Origin: Alicyclobacillus herbarius DSM 13609
GTDB lineage: Bacteria; Bacillota; Bacilli; Alicyclobacillales; Alicyclobacillaceae
Assembly: GCF_000430585.1 (NCBI RefSeq)
Contig: NZ_AUMH01000003.1
Span: forward strand, 1-64,000
Direction: 5' to 3'
DNA: 64,000 nucleotides
Shown here: positions 16,943 through 25,930 of the stretch, in pieces
How positions within the stretch are numbered: position 1 is the first letter of the stretch
How the letters are laid out: each line of letters starts with the position of its first letter
Notes under the pieces: generated by a model
Told to the model about the DNA's origin: nothing
The model's input: only the letters and a program-made list of their open reading frames with translations
Databases searched by the model: none
Position numbers and translations under genes: made by a program

Positions 16943-17953
16943 TCAAGAATGTGCAAGTAGAAAACGGTGCGCGAGATGGGCCGTGCCAACCGCGTTGTCG
17001 CGAGCGTACTCGGGCGGAGCCACTGCCACGGGAACACCAGGCAACTGAATGCGCAGCCTGTGCCGCACACGCTGACGGATGGTACGGTTGGCGGCCACTC
17101 CCCCAGCGATCATCACACCCTGCACCTCAGGGTGTTGCTGGTAGGCAAAAGCAATCGCCTTGACCAAAGAATTGGCGATGCATGTCTGTACCCCTTGCGC
17201 CACCGAGGCAGCGGATACCCCGTCCGCAAGCGCCCGCAGGGCGGCTGAACAAGGCCCAGAAAAACTCATCTGCCCATCGATGACGCGTGAAGGCAACGGG
17301 AATGCCTTTTCCGCCCCCTCGGCCAGGCGTTCCAGGTGCGGTCCGGCGGGAAAAGGAAGCCCCATCGCCACACCGACCCGGTCGACAAATTGCCCCGCGT
17401 GCAGGTCGAGTCCTTCCCCCACCTGTTCAATGCGGTAACCGAAACGAGTTCTCTCTGCCACCAGGACATCCGAGGTGCCTCCCGAAACGTGAATCCCGAT
17501 AAACGGCCCCAAAGACGGCGCAAAGTCGGCCTCAGCAGATTCATCTGGAGACAGACCCTTAGATAAGCCATATTCGGCGGCCGCCAGGTGATTTTCTTGG
17601 TGTGATACTGGTAAGAGGGGAATTCCGTGACTGCGGGCTAGGGCCAAGCCGAACTGGACACCGACCGTGAACACCGGCATATACGAGCGGCCAAGCGGAC
17701 GCGGTCGACTGCTCACCCCGATGCCCAGCCACTCTACCTTGGCGTCGATGGACAAGAGTTGGGCGTATAATTCATCCAACAACAGTGGTAAGCGCTGAAC
17801 ATGAAAAAAGAGCGCTTCTGATTGACGAAGCCCTCTTTCTCCAGCTGGCACTGGCAGGATGCGCCGCGCCTGGATCACGTGTTGGCCGCTGACATCCACG
17901 GCCGCCAGTGACGTCGTATAGTTGCTTGTATCGATGCCGAGTACCCACTGCAT
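16943..17953 (-). CDS. TsaD/Kae1-family paralogue (ASKHA fold)
   Basis: Related to TsaD, the tRNA threonylcarbamoyladenosine subunit, but divergent. Features retained are the start motif LGIDTSNYTTSLA, a metal-site HxxxH (VSHQENH, usually HxEGH), a glycine-rich GIHVSGGTSDVL (usually SGGHT), GLPFPAGPHLERLA, AGGVAANRTIR and an Asp in YARDNAVG. Several near-invariant TsaD positions are changed, so it is likely a second paralogue rather than the housekeeping TsaD, which usually sits with tsaB/tsaE. ATG 17953 follows AGGGGGAAGG; 336 aa. It starts 11 bp after nusB, so co-transcription is likely. Its substrate is unknown. Confidence 0.75.
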   Translation of the reverse strand: MQWVLGIDTSNYTTSLAAVDVSGQHVIQARRILPVPAGERGLRQSEALFFHVQRLPLLLDELYAQLLSIDAKVEWLGIGVSSRPRPLGRSYMPVFTVGVQFGLALARSHGIPLLPVSHQENHLAAAEYGLSKGLSPDESAEADFAPSLGPFIGIHVSGGTSDVLVAERTRFGYRIEQVGEGLDLHAGQFVDRVGVAMGLPFPAGPHLERLAEGAEKAFPLPSRVIDGQMSFSGPCSAALRALADGVSAASVAQGVQTCIANSLVKAIAFAYQQHPEVQGVMIAGGVAANRTIRQRVRHRLRIQLPGVPVAVAPPEYARDNAVGTAHLAHRFLLAHS

Positions 17954-17964
17954 GGGCCTTCCCC

Positions 17965-18384
17965 CTATGCCTTTGTGCGCGTATAAGGCAGACACCTGGC
18001 CAAGACTCCGTTGACAAATCGGCCAGACTCATCCGTGCTAAAGTACTTTGCCAGCTCCACGGCCTCGTTGACAATCGTCGCCGCGTCCACATCCTGTTCT
18101 TCCAACAACTCATAAATGGCCAGACGCAGAATGTTCAGGTCCACTTTGGCCATCCGGTCCAAACGCCAACCTTGCACATGGGAAGCCAGCAAATCGTCGA
18201 TGTCTGCAAGGCGCGCCCGTGTCCCACGCACCAACCGCCGCAGATAGCCCACGTCCTCATCCGAAGCACCAGATACTTCGCCCACGACATGCGCGATGGC
18301 CGCTTCCACGTCCGTTTCTCCCATATCCAATTCAAACAGCGCCTGCAGGGCCAGGCGCCGGACATCTCGTCGTCTCACAGCCAA
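17965..18384 (-). CDS. nusB: Transcription antitermination factor NusB
   Basis: Binds boxA RNA with NusE/S10 to support rRNA antitermination. All-helical protein of 139 aa with the family stretches RRLALQALFELDMGE, RMAKVDLNILRLAIYELL and IVNEAVELAKYFST followed by the conserved FVNGVL. The start at ATG 18384 is followed by a basic N-terminus (AVRRRDVR). Its position after the asp23-type genes and before xseA is the usual one in bacilli. Confidence 0.96.
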   Translation of the reverse strand: MAVRRRDVRRLALQALFELDMGETDVEAAIAHVVGEVSGASDEDVGYLRRLVRGTRARLADIDDLLASHVQGWRLDRMAKVDLNILRLAIYELLEEQDVDAATIVNEAVELAKYFSTDESGRFVNGVLARCLPYTRTKA

Positions 18385-18419
18385 ATCCTCCGTTTCCTGC
18401 TACAGAAAAAATCGACTCC

Positions 18420-18650
18420 TTACTCGCCGTATCGTTCAGACAGCAGCTTGTCCACAATATCCTTCCAAGACTGACGCTCCTCCAAAAAGCGGCCGACGAC
18501 ATAACCGGCCGCGGCAAGAAACACCAAGCCAAGGACGGCCCAGAAACCAAACAGCATCCACAAGACCCACAACAAGCACCCTGCCATGAGTCCGTGCCAG
18601 CGGCGTTTGCGGGTCACCAGCCAAAGGAGCGCCCCCCGTACCCAGTCCAT
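18420..18650 (-). CDS. Small DUF2273-type membrane protein
   Basis: A 76-residue protein with two hydrophobic helices (about residues 19-37 and 40-60), preceded by a basic loop (TRKRRWHG) and followed by a charged amphipathic tail (LEERQSWKDIVDKLLSERYGE). Small proteins of this kind (DUF2273) regularly sit beside AmaP and Asp23 in Firmicutes and are thought to be part of the membrane-anchored Asp23 complex. ATG 18650 follows AGGTGG. The three genes here are in the usual order amaP, DUF2273 with asp23 upstream. Confidence 0.8.
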   Translation of the reverse strand: MDWVRGALLWLVTRKRRWHGLMAGCLLWVLWMLFGFWAVLGLVFLAAAGYVVGRFLEERQSWKDIVDKLLSERYGE

Positions 18651-18660
18651 CGCTGTCCAC

Positions 18661-19200
18661 CTACGCTCTCTGGACCTTCTGTGGACTTCTCGCCAACTCA
18701 ACCACGTTTACGGTGATCCGTTCGACCAGGATGCCCGAATTCCGTTCGACATACTCCTTGACGGCAGACTGGATTTCACTCCCCATCGCGGATAGATCTA
18801 CGTCCGGCAGGGCGCGTACGCGAACTGCCAACAGGATGCCGTTTTGTCCGTGCCGCACACGGGAGTCAAACTCCTGCACGCCCCGAATTTCACGTCCGGT
18901 TCGATTGGTTAATTGGCGAATGGTATCAAACGAAATGCGGATTTGTCCGTTCGGTCCCGGAAGCGAAATGTATTCTGGACTGGCCTTGCCCACACGGTAG
19001 AACAGAAAACGCAGGGCGACGAGCGCAAAGACAACCGCCAAGACGACGGTGTAAATATTCCCGGGATATGTCGTCAAGGTAAGATATACGTCACTTTGCC
19101 ACTGCGCCCCAGCACCCAGGCCGAAGACGACCAAGAGGATGGAGGCGCATAAAACCCCTAATGAAAGAATCACCAGCAAGAATCGATCAATGATGCTCAC
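18661..19200 (-). CDS. amaP: Alkaline shock response membrane anchor protein AmaP
   Basis: Tethers Asp23 to the cytoplasmic membrane. Two transmembrane helices span about residues 5-28 and 44-66. The soluble C-terminal part (about 75-179) has an Asp23-like alpha/beta pattern (IRISFDTIRQLTNRTG, VRVRALPDVDLSAMGSEIQSAVKEY). GTG 19200 was chosen because GAGGAGGGA lies 6 nt upstream; the in-frame TTG 19218 is the site itself. 179 aa is normal. It ends 10 bp before the DUF2273 gene. Confidence 0.88.
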   Translation of the reverse strand: MSIIDRFLLVILSLGVLCASILLVVFGLGAGAQWQSDVYLTLTTYPGNIYTVVLAVVFALVALRFLFYRVGKASPEYISLPGPNGQIRISFDTIRQLTNRTGREIRGVQEFDSRVRHGQNGILLAVRVRALPDVDLSAMGSEIQSAVKEYVERNSGILVERITVNVVELARSPQKVQRA

Positions 19201-19258
19201 AAACTCCCTCCTCGGCAAGCAACGAAGGCGACCGCAGGGGGCCGCCGCATCGCACGTC

Positions 19259-19678
19259 TTATGCGCGGTTGCGCCTGTCGGGTTCCGAAAGTTCCCTCAC
19301 CCGTTCCTTGTCACCAGGGAGCACAACAGCGGCTACACTCACGTTGACGCTGGCCACATCCAACCCCGTCATGCCTTCGACGGCTTCTTTGACGTGTTCT
19401 TGGATAGCCGCCCCGGTCTCTGGAATGTTCACGCCAAACTCAAGCACGACGGACAAGTCGATGGAACAACTCCGGTCGTCATCGGCGAAGCGCACGCGTA
19501 CACCTTTGGACAGATTCTTCCGTCCGAGCAGGGATTCGGTAATCCCCCCCGCGATACTCCCCGTCATATCAAGGACACCCGCCACCTCGGTGGCCGCCAA
19601 GCCGGCAATCACCTGGATGACCTCATCGGCGATCTGGATTTTACCATATTCGGTGGATTGAAACTCCATGTCTTGCAT
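19259..19678 (-). CDS. Asp23/Gls24 family envelope stress protein
   Basis: Abundant envelope-associated protein of the Asp23 family (B. subtilis YqhY position). The 139 residues include the family pattern YGKIQIADEVIQVIAGLAA, a GVLDMTGSIAGGITESLLGRK loop and VNIPETGAAIQEHVKEAVEGMTGL. In B. subtilis the homologue next to accBC influences acetyl-CoA carboxylase activity and lipid balance; the adjacency is kept here (77 bp from accC). ATG 19678 follows GGGAGGG by about 10 nt. Confidence 0.92.
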   Translation of the reverse strand: MQDMEFQSTEYGKIQIADEVIQVIAGLAATEVAGVLDMTGSIAGGITESLLGRKNLSKGVRVRFADDDRSCSIDLSVVLEFGVNIPETGAAIQEHVKEAVEGMTGLDVASVNVSVAAVVLPGDKERVRELSEPDRRNRA

Positions 19679-19754
19679 GGCAAGACATCCCTCCCGTCCC
19701 ACTTACGTGGCAGTATATCAGAGCCGAATCGGCCGGCCAACCGCGGCCACCCGT

Positions 19755-21098
19755 TCAGAGCACCGAATTTTCCTCTAAAAACCGTGTGCTGACGTCCCCA
19801 ACGCGAAATTTTTCGTGCGCAAGCAGGCGCAGGTGAAAGGGAATCGTCGTCTTGACGCCTTCAATCCGATACTCCGCCAAGGCTCGCAGCATGCGATCAA
19901 TGGCTTGCTCCCGGGTAGGCGCCCATACAATCAACTTGGCAATCATCGAGTCATAGTGAGGTGGCACCGTGTACCCCGGATAGGCAGCGCTGTCCACTCG
20001 AACCCCAATACCGCCCGGCGGCAGGTATTCCGTGATGGTCCCTGGCGAAGGCATGAATTGGCGATACGGGTCTTCGGCATTGATGCGGCATTCGATGGCA
20101 TGGCCTTGCAGATGAACGTCCTCCTGCCGGATCGACAGCGGTTCGCCCGCGGCGGCGAGAATCTGCTCACGGACCAGATCGACACCAGTCACCCACTCGG
20201 TAACCGGGTGCTCAACTTGAATCCGGGTGTTCATCTCCATGAAGTAGAACTGTCCGTCCGGTGCATAGATAAACTCGACTGTTCCCGCACCGACGTAATC
20301 GACCGCTTTGGCAGCCGCAACCGCAGCATTTCCCATCTTCTGCCGGGTCTCTTCAGTCAACACAGGGCACGGAGATTCCTCGACGAGTTTCTGTAGGCGC
20401 CGCTGCACGGAACAGTCTCGTTCACCGAGGTGAATCACATTTCCGTGTTTATCCGCGAGGACCTGAATCTCCACGTGGCGCATGCGCTCAATGTACTTTT
20501 CCAAATACACACCCGGGTTTCCGAATGCCGTTTCGGCCTCCCGCTGTGCGGTCACGATGGCCTGGCGCAGGGATGCCTCATCGCGCACGACGCGAATGCC
20601 TTTGCCGCCGCCCCCTGCGGTCGCCTTAATGATGACCGGATAACCAATGCGCGCTGCGACCGCAACCGCCTCTTCGACATCCTCGACCAACCCGTCACTG
20701 CCTGGCACCGTGGGCACCCCGGCGGCTTTCATCGTCGCTTTCGCCACCGACTTGTCGCCCATCGTCTCAATCGCGTGGCTGCTCGGCCCAATGAACGTGA
20801 TCCCACAGTCTTCACAGGCCTGCGCGAAGTCGCTGTTTTCCGCCAAAAATCCATACCCGGGATGAATCGCATCGACGCCGCGCAGCGTGGCCAACGACAT
20901 GATGCTGGGAATATGTAAATAGCTCTTAGCGCTTGGCGTTGGTCCAATACAATAGGCTTCGTCTGCCAATTGGACGTGAAGGGCATCCGCATCGGCCTCT
21001 GAATAGATGGCAACCGTTTGAATTCCTAATTCACGGCAGGCTCGGATGACACGAACAGCGATTTCTCCACGATTCGCAATGAGTACACGCTTAAACAT
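19755..21098 (-). CDS. accC: Acetyl-CoA carboxylase, biotin carboxylase subunit
   Basis: ATP-dependent carboxylation of biotin on AccB, the first step of fatty-acid synthesis. The N-terminal domain begins [15 protein letters not shown]. The ATP-grasp domain has the glycine-rich loop [15 protein letters not shown] (about residues 158-172) and [16 protein letters not shown] (about 285-300), with catalytic Arg further on. Length 447 aa is standard. It follows accB by 12 bp, forming the typical accBC operon. Confidence 0.98.
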   Translation of the reverse strand: MFKRVLIANRGEIAVRVIRACRELGIQTVAIYSEADADALHVQLADEAYCIGPTPSAKSYLHIPSIMSLATLRGVDAIHPGYGFLAENSDFAQACEDCGITFIGPSSHAIETMGDKSVAKATMKAAGVPTVPGSDGLVEDVEEAVAVAARIGYPVIIKATAGGGGKGIRVVRDEASLRQAIVTAQREAETAFGNPGVYLEKYIERMRHVEIQVLADKHGNVIHLGERDCSVQRRLQKLVEESPCPVLTEETRQKMGNAAVAAAKAVDYVGAGTVEFIYAPDGQFYFMEMNTRIQVEHPVTEWVTGVDLVREQILAAAGEPLSIRQEDVHLQGHAIECRINAEDPYRQFMPSPGTITEYLPPGGIGVRVDSAAYPGYTVPPHYDSMIAKLIVWAPTREQAIDRMLRALAEYRIEGVKTTIPFHLRLLAHEKFRVGDVSTRFLEENSVL

Positions 21099-21110
21099 GA
21101 CTTAAGCTCC

Positions 21111-21626
21111 TCACGACACTTTAATCTTGAACAATGGTTGCCCGTATTCAACCAGTTGCCCGTTTTCCGCCAAGACCTCGACCACTTCGCCTTTGACTTC
21201 GGCCTCAATCTCGTTCATCAGCTTCATGGCCTCGACGATGCACACCACCGTCTTTTCATCGACCTTCGATCCGCGCTCCACAAACGGGGGAGCATCTGGT
21301 GACGGCGCGCGATAGAACGTACCGACCATCGGTGAACTGACAATATGAATCCCAGCCTCCTCGACGGACGTTTCGACCGCTACAGGCGCCGTCGATTGCG
21401 GCTCGGTCGTCTCGACCGCTGTATCGCTCACCCGCGGCACAGGCGCCACAGCTTGGTTCGACACTGCTGGGAGGGCCGGAACGAATCCCGTGCTCGGCGC
21501 CGTCTGTAGGACCGCCTCTGCCTTTTTCAAGCGAATCTTTGCGCCCTCAAGTTCAAGATTGAGTTCGACCACGTTCGTTTCATCGAACAGGCGAACCAGT
21601 TCGCGAATCTCCTCAAACTTTAACAA
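21111..21626 (-). CDS. accB: Biotin carboxyl carrier protein of acetyl-CoA carboxylase
   Basis: Carries covalently bound biotin between AccC and the carboxyltransferase. The C-terminal biotinyl domain has the biotinylation motif [11 protein letters not shown] with Lys as acceptor and the paired turn ([18 protein letters not shown] thumb region). The N-terminal helix ([19 protein letters not shown]) and an Ala/Pro/Thr/Val linker are normal. TTG 21626 is preferred because GGGGAG lies 10 nt upstream, giving 171 aa; the open frame begins at TTG 21644. It probably heads the accBC unit, with a TATACT-like -10 about 50 bp upstream. Confidence 0.96.
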   Translation of the reverse strand: MLKFEEIRELVRLFDETNVVELNLELEGAKIRLKKAEAVLQTAPSTGFVPALPAVSNQAVAPVPRVSDTAVETTEPQSTAPVAVETSVEEAGIHIVSSPMVGTFYRAPSPDAPPFVERGSKVDEKTVVCIVEAMKLMNEIEAEVKGEVVEVLAENGQLVEYGQPLFKIKVS

Positions 21627-21722
21627 GCCTGACTCACTCCCCAAGACGTGTCCAAATTACTCGCATTAGTATAGCACAGACCCTCTTGAGGCGCATAAAT
21701 CGGAGCCACTGGACAAACGTCC

Positions 21723-21744
21723 GCCCCGCTCCTGCGAACGGGGC
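21723..21744 (-). terminator. GC-rich hairpin after spoIIIAH
   Basis: GCCCCG and CGGGGC arms around a 10-nt loop, 38 bp beyond the spoIIIAH stop, followed on the minus strand by a weak T-poor tract. It may separate the spoIIIA transcript from accBC. Confidence 0.3.
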
Positions 21745-21781
21745 TCCAGGGGGTTCGGGCGAATTTTCGGGCGGATTGAAT

Positions 21782-22384
21782 TTAGTTGGACTTAGGGACT
21801 TGTACCGACACATTCATCAAATCGATGTTCAGCTGCTGGTGGACAATATTCATCACTTTCACCGCCTGATCAGCCGACAGCTTTTTGGCCTTGACGTAGA
21901 CGTTCACCTTCGTCAGGTCTCCCTGCTTGTCGAAGACCGGGTAGATGACACAATCCTGAAATCCGTCGTTCACGATGGCGTCATGGGCGTTCTCAATCCC
22001 ACCGCGGACGTTCTCCAGTACCTGTATCGCCTCCTGGGCTTGTGCCACCTGCGAGTCCGGCGACTTGGTGTTCGTGATAATGTTCTTATAGGTATCCTCC
22101 AATTTTGCGAGATTCTGCTGCACCTGTGTCTGTTGACTGATAAACCAATCTTCCGACCCCGTCGACGTTTGTTGACCCGACTGATTTGTTATGGAGCCTT
22201 GGTTGGCCTGGTCGTTGCTATTGTCCTTATTGGTATCCTTGCCATTGTCGCCAGCCGTCGTGGTAATCGTCTCGTCCTGGTTTGATCCAGTCTGACTTTG
22301 CGATCCGTTCATGGTGTAGTAGCCGATTAGCATCAGCGACAACACCATCATCGTCGAGAGCCAAACGGTCTGCCGTTTTACCAC
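21782..22384 (-). CDS. spoIIIAH: Stage III sporulation protein AH
   Basis: Mother-cell membrane protein whose extracellular domain pairs with forespore SpoIIQ to build the feeding-tube channel. One transmembrane helix at about residues 8-25 is followed by a low-complexity Gln/Asn/Thr/Ser linker and the YscJ/FliF-like ring-building domain in the C-terminal 100 residues (ADQAVKVMNIVHQQLNIDL). GTG 22384 follows GGGGAGGAAT and gives 200 aa; the longer frame to 22477 overlaps spoIIIAG and is not gene-like. Last gene of the eight-gene spoIIIA operon. Confidence 0.94.
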   Translation of the reverse strand: MVKRQTVWLSTMMVLSLMLIGYYTMNGSQSQTGSNQDETITTTAGDNGKDTNKDNSNDQANQGSITNQSGQQTSTGSEDWFISQQTQVQQNLAKLEDTYKNIITNTKSPDSQVAQAQEAIQVLENVRGGIENAHDAIVNDGFQDCVIYPVFDKQGDLTKVNVYVKAKKLSADQAVKVMNIVHQQLNIDLMNVSVQVPKSN

Positions 22385-22403
22385 TGTACATTCCTCCCCG
22401 ATT

Positions 22404-22967
22404 CTATGAACTCGGCTTTTGAGGTTCCACGCTAATTTTATATGCGGGCACGTCCAACACATTCGTAATTGCGTCAATAATTTCTGCCTTGGCTAGGTCA
22501 AAATCATCCGCGTTCACCGTGACCAATACCCCCCGAACGGTCGGCGTTTTCCGGCTGATAACGTACGGTGAGTCGCTCCCGTCTCCGTTTCGCTGCGAGA
22601 AGACCTCGGTATCCGTGGTGGTCGATTCGGAGCCAGAACGCCCTCCCTGCTTTGTGATGGTCTTGCGCACATTGTTGGCCACCTCCACACTACCGTTGGA
22701 ATCGAACGTAATCATCACCGACACGCGGTGAATCCCTGCAATGTTTTGCAGCATTTTGGTCAACTGCTGGTCCAGCTGTTGCGAATCTCCCGATGTACTC
22801 GTTCTCGCGTCGGACTTCGTGTTTGAGACGCTTTTCCCCGTGTTTTTGCTCATGGTCGCCACCGCAGCGACGGAACCCGGCCAAAACGACCCGATAAGTA
22901 GACAGAGCACGCCAATCACGCCGAGCACCACGAGCCACCTATTTTCCAAAAGCCGTTTCCATTCCAT
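22404..22967 (-). CDS. spoIIIAG: Stage III sporulation protein AG
   Basis: Ring-forming channel component of the SpoIIIA-SpoIIQ complex. One transmembrane helix at about residues 10-34 precedes a Ser/Thr/Lys-rich linker and a ring-building motif domain with characteristic stretches LTKMLQNIAGIHRVSVMITF and VRGVLVTVNADDFDLAKAEIIDAITNVLDVPAYKISV. ATG 22967 follows GGGGGGGAAGG. It overlaps the end of spoIIIAF by 29 bp, so translation is coupled. 187 aa. Confidence 0.94.
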   Translation of the reverse strand: MEWKRLLENRWLVVLGVIGVLCLLIGSFWPGSVAAVATMSKNTGKSVSNTKSDARTSTSGDSQQLDQQLTKMLQNIAGIHRVSVMITFDSNGSVEVANNVRKTITKQGGRSGSESTTTDTEVFSQRNGDGSDSPYVISRKTPTVRGVLVTVNADDFDLAKAEIIDAITNVLDVPAYKISVEPQKPSS

Positions 22968-23505
22968 CGCCTTCCCCCCCTTGGATAACGACCTGGACCT
23001 GCGTCGGTAAAATCTCGAGCGTCCTGGCCACCCAGTCGCGGACAGCATCTGCGCGATCCGCCTCGGTCGCCGGCAAGCGGATGACGACGCTTGGCGAGTG
23101 GGTGGCCGCTGCCCCAGAAACCGTGATGCCGTCGCTATGAATCCCAAACTGCTGATTCAACCCTTGCTCCAACGCTTGCGCCAGGTTATGATTGGCGACT
23201 CGGTTCTGTTGTTCGGCCAAGGTTTTTTCGAGCTGATCCGCACCCCATCCGGCCACGACGTCCGTATGAGAGCTTGGCGGCGCACCGACCGTGTCGATCT
23301 GCCGCAACGCCCAGTCAGCGAGGTGTGCCGCCCAGTCACGCTGCGTCAACGGCGTCACGGGTCCCAGCATGACGGCGATGACGGCCAATCCCATTACCAT
23401 CCGGACATACTTTTGCATCGTGCGAGTCGGGAGCAGCATATCGGCCAAAATGGCCAACATGACGACCAACACAATTTGCTTCAGCCATCCACCCAGCGCG
23501 CTCAC
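22939..23505 (-). CDS. spoIIIAF: Stage III sporulation protein AF
   Basis: Membrane component of the SpoIIIA channel. Two transmembrane segments (about residues 4-25 and 34-54, with LVVMLAILADMLLP) precede a soluble domain with a ring-building-like fold. The GTG 23505 start overlaps the spoIIIAE stop as GTGA. 188 aa. Sequence conservation in this family is low, so the call leans on operon position and topology. Confidence 0.92.
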   Translation of the reverse strand: MSALGGWLKQIVLVVMLAILADMLLPTRTMQKYVRMVMGLAVIAVMLGPVTPLTQRDWAAHLADWALRQIDTVGAPPSSHTDVVAGWGADQLEKTLAEQQNRVANHNLAQALEQGLNQQFGIHSDGITVSGAAATHSPSVVIRLPATEADRADAVRDWVARTLEILPTQVQVVIQGGEGDGMETAFGK

Positions 23506-24761
23506 GTCATCACCGCTGCAATGTTTGCAGCCGCCAATAGAATGCAAATCGAGATGAAGAACATCAACGCCACCGCAGCCACACTAGCAAAAACCAGGAT
23601 CAAGCTCTTGGCGAGAGCGCCTAAGCAATTGACCATCGACGTTTCCCCAAGCGGCTGCATCAACGCCGCGCTCCCGTTGTATATCAGGGCCAGAGCCAGG
23701 ATCTTCAGGGCCGGAAACACGGCAATACACGCGAGGATGATAAGCCCTGCGATGCCCACCGCATTTTTGACGAGCAACGACGCACTGACCACAGTCTCCG
23801 CGGCATCCGACAGCGCCTTGCCGATGACAGGCACAAAGGCACCAACGGCAAATTTTGCGGTGCGCATGGCGACGCCATCCGCGATGCCCCGCCCCAACCC
23901 TTGCACACTGGCAATCCCCAAAAACACGGTTAACGACAAACCGAGCACGCCGACCCCGATGGTACGCAAAAGACCCGCCAAGCGCGTCAACTGATAGCGA
24001 GGCGACAGGGCGCTCGTAATATCCAAGACAGCGGCGAAGAAAATCATCGGAAAGACCAACAAAAAGACCACGTTGCTAATCATGTGCACGGCAAACAACA
24101 GGATGGGGTGAAAAAACGCGGCTGACGCGGGCGCTCCCGAAGCGGCCAGCAGTGTGACCGCAAGCGGGACGGTTGCCAGCATAAAATCAGTCATGGTGTG
24201 AATTGCATGCTTGGCATAACCCATGGCCTGTGTAAAGGAGCCGATGGCGAGAATCATCAAGACGAAAAAGATCATCGCATACGCGACTTGACTGACCGTT
24301 TGCCGTTCAAAGGCGGTCTGGAGCGACTCTAGGACAGCGGCCAAGACGGCAAGAATCAGGATGGAGCCAAGAATCCGCAAGTTGCCGAGCACTTCGTGAA
24401 AGAAGTACTCCAACAGACCGGCTGTAAAGCCGTGCAAGTTGACGCCGCCATTGTCCAAAATGGAACGAATGAGGTCCGTGCCCGATGCCTCCGGAAGATA
24501 ACCTCCGTATTCCTGCTCCAACTCCGTCCAGAACTTTGTGATGGACTCCGTGGGCAAATCATCCAGTTGACCCTCAGCCGCTTTTTCGAGCATGTCATGG
24601 GCCGTGGTTGCCGCCGCACTGGACACCGAGGTTGTGGCTGCCGTCGGGTTATCCGCTTGCTCGGCGTGCACTATGTGCGGACTCCCAAACAACGTCACAA
24701 TGAGACACATGGCCGTCGTCAGGAGGATAACCCCGATGCGACCGAAGCGGCGAGTCCACAC
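23502..24761 (-). CDS. spoIIIAE: Stage III sporulation protein AE
   Basis: Polytopic membrane protein of the SpoIIIA channel, with a cleavable-looking signal sequence (about residues 1-33, ending HAEQAD) and about seven membrane spans from residue 125 onward. The conserved family region includes LLVFPMIFFAAVLDITSALSP and GVLGLSLTVFLGIASVQGLG. Start GTG 24761 lies after a GGGGG stretch. 419 aa, typical length. It overlaps the following spoIIIAF by 4 bp. Confidence 0.96.
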   Translation of the reverse strand: MWTRRFGRIGVILLTTAMCLIVTLFGSPHIVHAEQADNPTAATTSVSSAAATTAHDMLEKAAEGQLDDLPTESITKFWTELEQEYGGYLPEASGTDLIRSILDNGGVNLHGFTAGLLEYFFHEVLGNLRILGSILILAVLAAVLESLQTAFERQTVSQVAYAMIFFVLMILAIGSFTQAMGYAKHAIHTMTDFMLATVPLAVTLLAASGAPASAAFFHPILLFAVHMISNVVFLLVFPMIFFAAVLDITSALSPRYQLTRLAGLLRTIGVGVLGLSLTVFLGIASVQGLGRGIADGVAMRTAKFAVGAFVPVIGKALSDAAETVVSASLLVKNAVGIAGLIILACIAVFPALKILALALIYNGSAALMQPLGETSMVNCLGALAKSLILVFASVAAVALMFFISICILLAAANIAAVMT

Positions 24762-24783
24762 GGCTAGCCCCCCTTATCGGCCG

Positions 24784-25179
24784 TTACGGCAGGAGATGAA
24801 TCAGCGACTCCACGACATCGGTGACAATCGGGATCGCCAAGACGACAATCCCCACTTTGCCGGCCAACTCAATCCTGTTGGCCAAAGCTCCCTCCTGTGC
24901 GTCCCGGGCAATTTGCGCGGCAAACTCGACAATGTAGGCGATGCCAATAATCTTGAGGACGGTGGAGAGAACGCCTTTGTCGACGTTGGCCTCGCGCGCC
25001 AAATCGTTTAAAACGACCACCACCGCGTCGAGATTCCGCACCACCGCCAGCAGCATGACCGTCCCAGCCAAAAGCCCTATCAGCAAGGCGAACTGCGGCA
25101 CCTGTGGGCGCAGTACGCTTGCCAAAACGGTCGCCACCAGCCCAATCCCAACAAGCTGCAAAATGTGCAATGCGGTCAC
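24784..25179 (-). CDS. spoIIIAD: Stage III sporulation protein AD
   Basis: Small multi-pass membrane protein (about four helices) of the SpoIIIA complex, 131 aa. Typical family run: VLKIIGIAYIVEFAAQIARDAQEGALANRIELAGK, with a charged residue pattern inside the membrane region. GTG 25179 starts immediately after the spoIIIAC stop (25180), and spoIIIAE follows 22 bp on. Confidence 0.95.
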   Translation of the reverse strand: MTALHILQLVGIGLVATVLASVLRPQVPQFALLIGLLAGTVMLLAVVRNLDAVVVVLNDLAREANVDKGVLSTVLKIIGIAYIVEFAAQIARDAQEGALANRIELAGKVGIVVLAIPIVTDVVESLIHLLP

Positions 25180-25383
25180 CTACTGACTCAGGAACACGCG
25201 TTGGATTTCATCGTAGAGGCGATCCACGTATCCGATGACAATCACGAAGACGGCGACAAATCCGAGTAGAGTGGTCCAGTGGGCAAACTCTTCCTTTCCG
25301 CTTTGTTTAAGAATGGTGTGTAGGATGGCCACCAAAAAACCAATGCCAAAGATCTGAAACACCGCGCGGATTTCTGGGGTCAT
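25180..25383 (-). CDS. spoIIIAC: Stage III sporulation protein AC
   Basis: 67-residue membrane protein with two helices (about residues 8-25 and 37-58) and the conserved GKEEFAHWTTL loop between them. It works with SpoIIIAD in the channel. ATG 25383 follows GGGGAGGAG. The longer frame to 25434 reads into spoIIIAB and is not used. Confidence 0.95.
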   Translation of the reverse strand: MTPEIRAVFQIFGIGFLVAILHTILKQSGKEEFAHWTTLLGFVAVFVIVIGYVDRLYDEIQRVFLSQ

Positions 25384-25414
25384 GACGGCTCCTCCCCACA
25401 AAACAGGCATTTTA

Positions 25415-25930
25415 TCAATAGAGCAGGATGACAATGAGAAGTCCGCACAGAACCCCGAGGTACTGCCATAAACGCTCGTTCTTTCTCTGGCTCTCGCGGG
25501 CCTCCTGCTCCAGCCGATTCAGGTTTGCAAGGGCCACTGCGAACTGCTGACTTTGATGCGCCCTGTCCGATGTCCCCACCGTCGCGCCGAATTGCTTGAC
25601 AACCTCCCAATCCTGGCGAGTCAGCGCGGCATATCCCCGTACGGATTCGATGCTGGCTGCAAACGCGTCCTCGACGCTGACCTCTCCACGCTGTAAATTC
25701 TCGGCTGCGGCGCGCAGCAGCCGATTCGCCGGTGGGCGGCTGCGCTCTGCCGTCCGCGCCAACGCCTGCGGCAACGGCGTCACGCTGAACTCAATCTCGG
25801 CCTGTAGTAATCGGATGGCGTGCGTCAGCGTCGAAAGGTGCCGAGGCCTGTCCCGATAATCCCGCGCCACGCGAAACCCGAGACCGGTGCAGGCGATGAA
25901 GACCAGGGCTGCCCCCAGCTCGCGGATCAT
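25415..25930 (-). CDS. spoIIIAB: Stage III sporulation protein AB
   Basis: Resembles GspF-type platform proteins of secretion systems: a short N-terminal membrane helix (about 6-20), a helical cytoplasmic domain (AIRLLQAEIEFSVTPLPQAL, EVSVEDAFAASI) and a C-terminal hydrophobic anchor (LGVLCGLLIVILLY). 171 aa. It overlaps spoIIIAA by 4 bp (ATGA). Together with the SpoIIIAA ATPase it would energise channel assembly. Confidence 0.94.
   Translation of the reverse strand: MIRELGAALVFIACTGLGFRVARDYRDRPRHLSTLTHAIRLLQAEIEFSVTPLPQALARTAERSRPPANRLLRAAAENLQRGEVSVEDAFAASIESVRGYAALTRQDWEVVKQFGATVGTSDRAHQSQQFAVALANLNRLEQEARESQRKNERLWQYLGVLCGLLIVILLY

Noticed and set aside
23098..23994. 298-aa plus-strand frame opposite spoIIIAF/AE
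   Set aside because: Shadow of two clear sporulation genes; no recognisable features.
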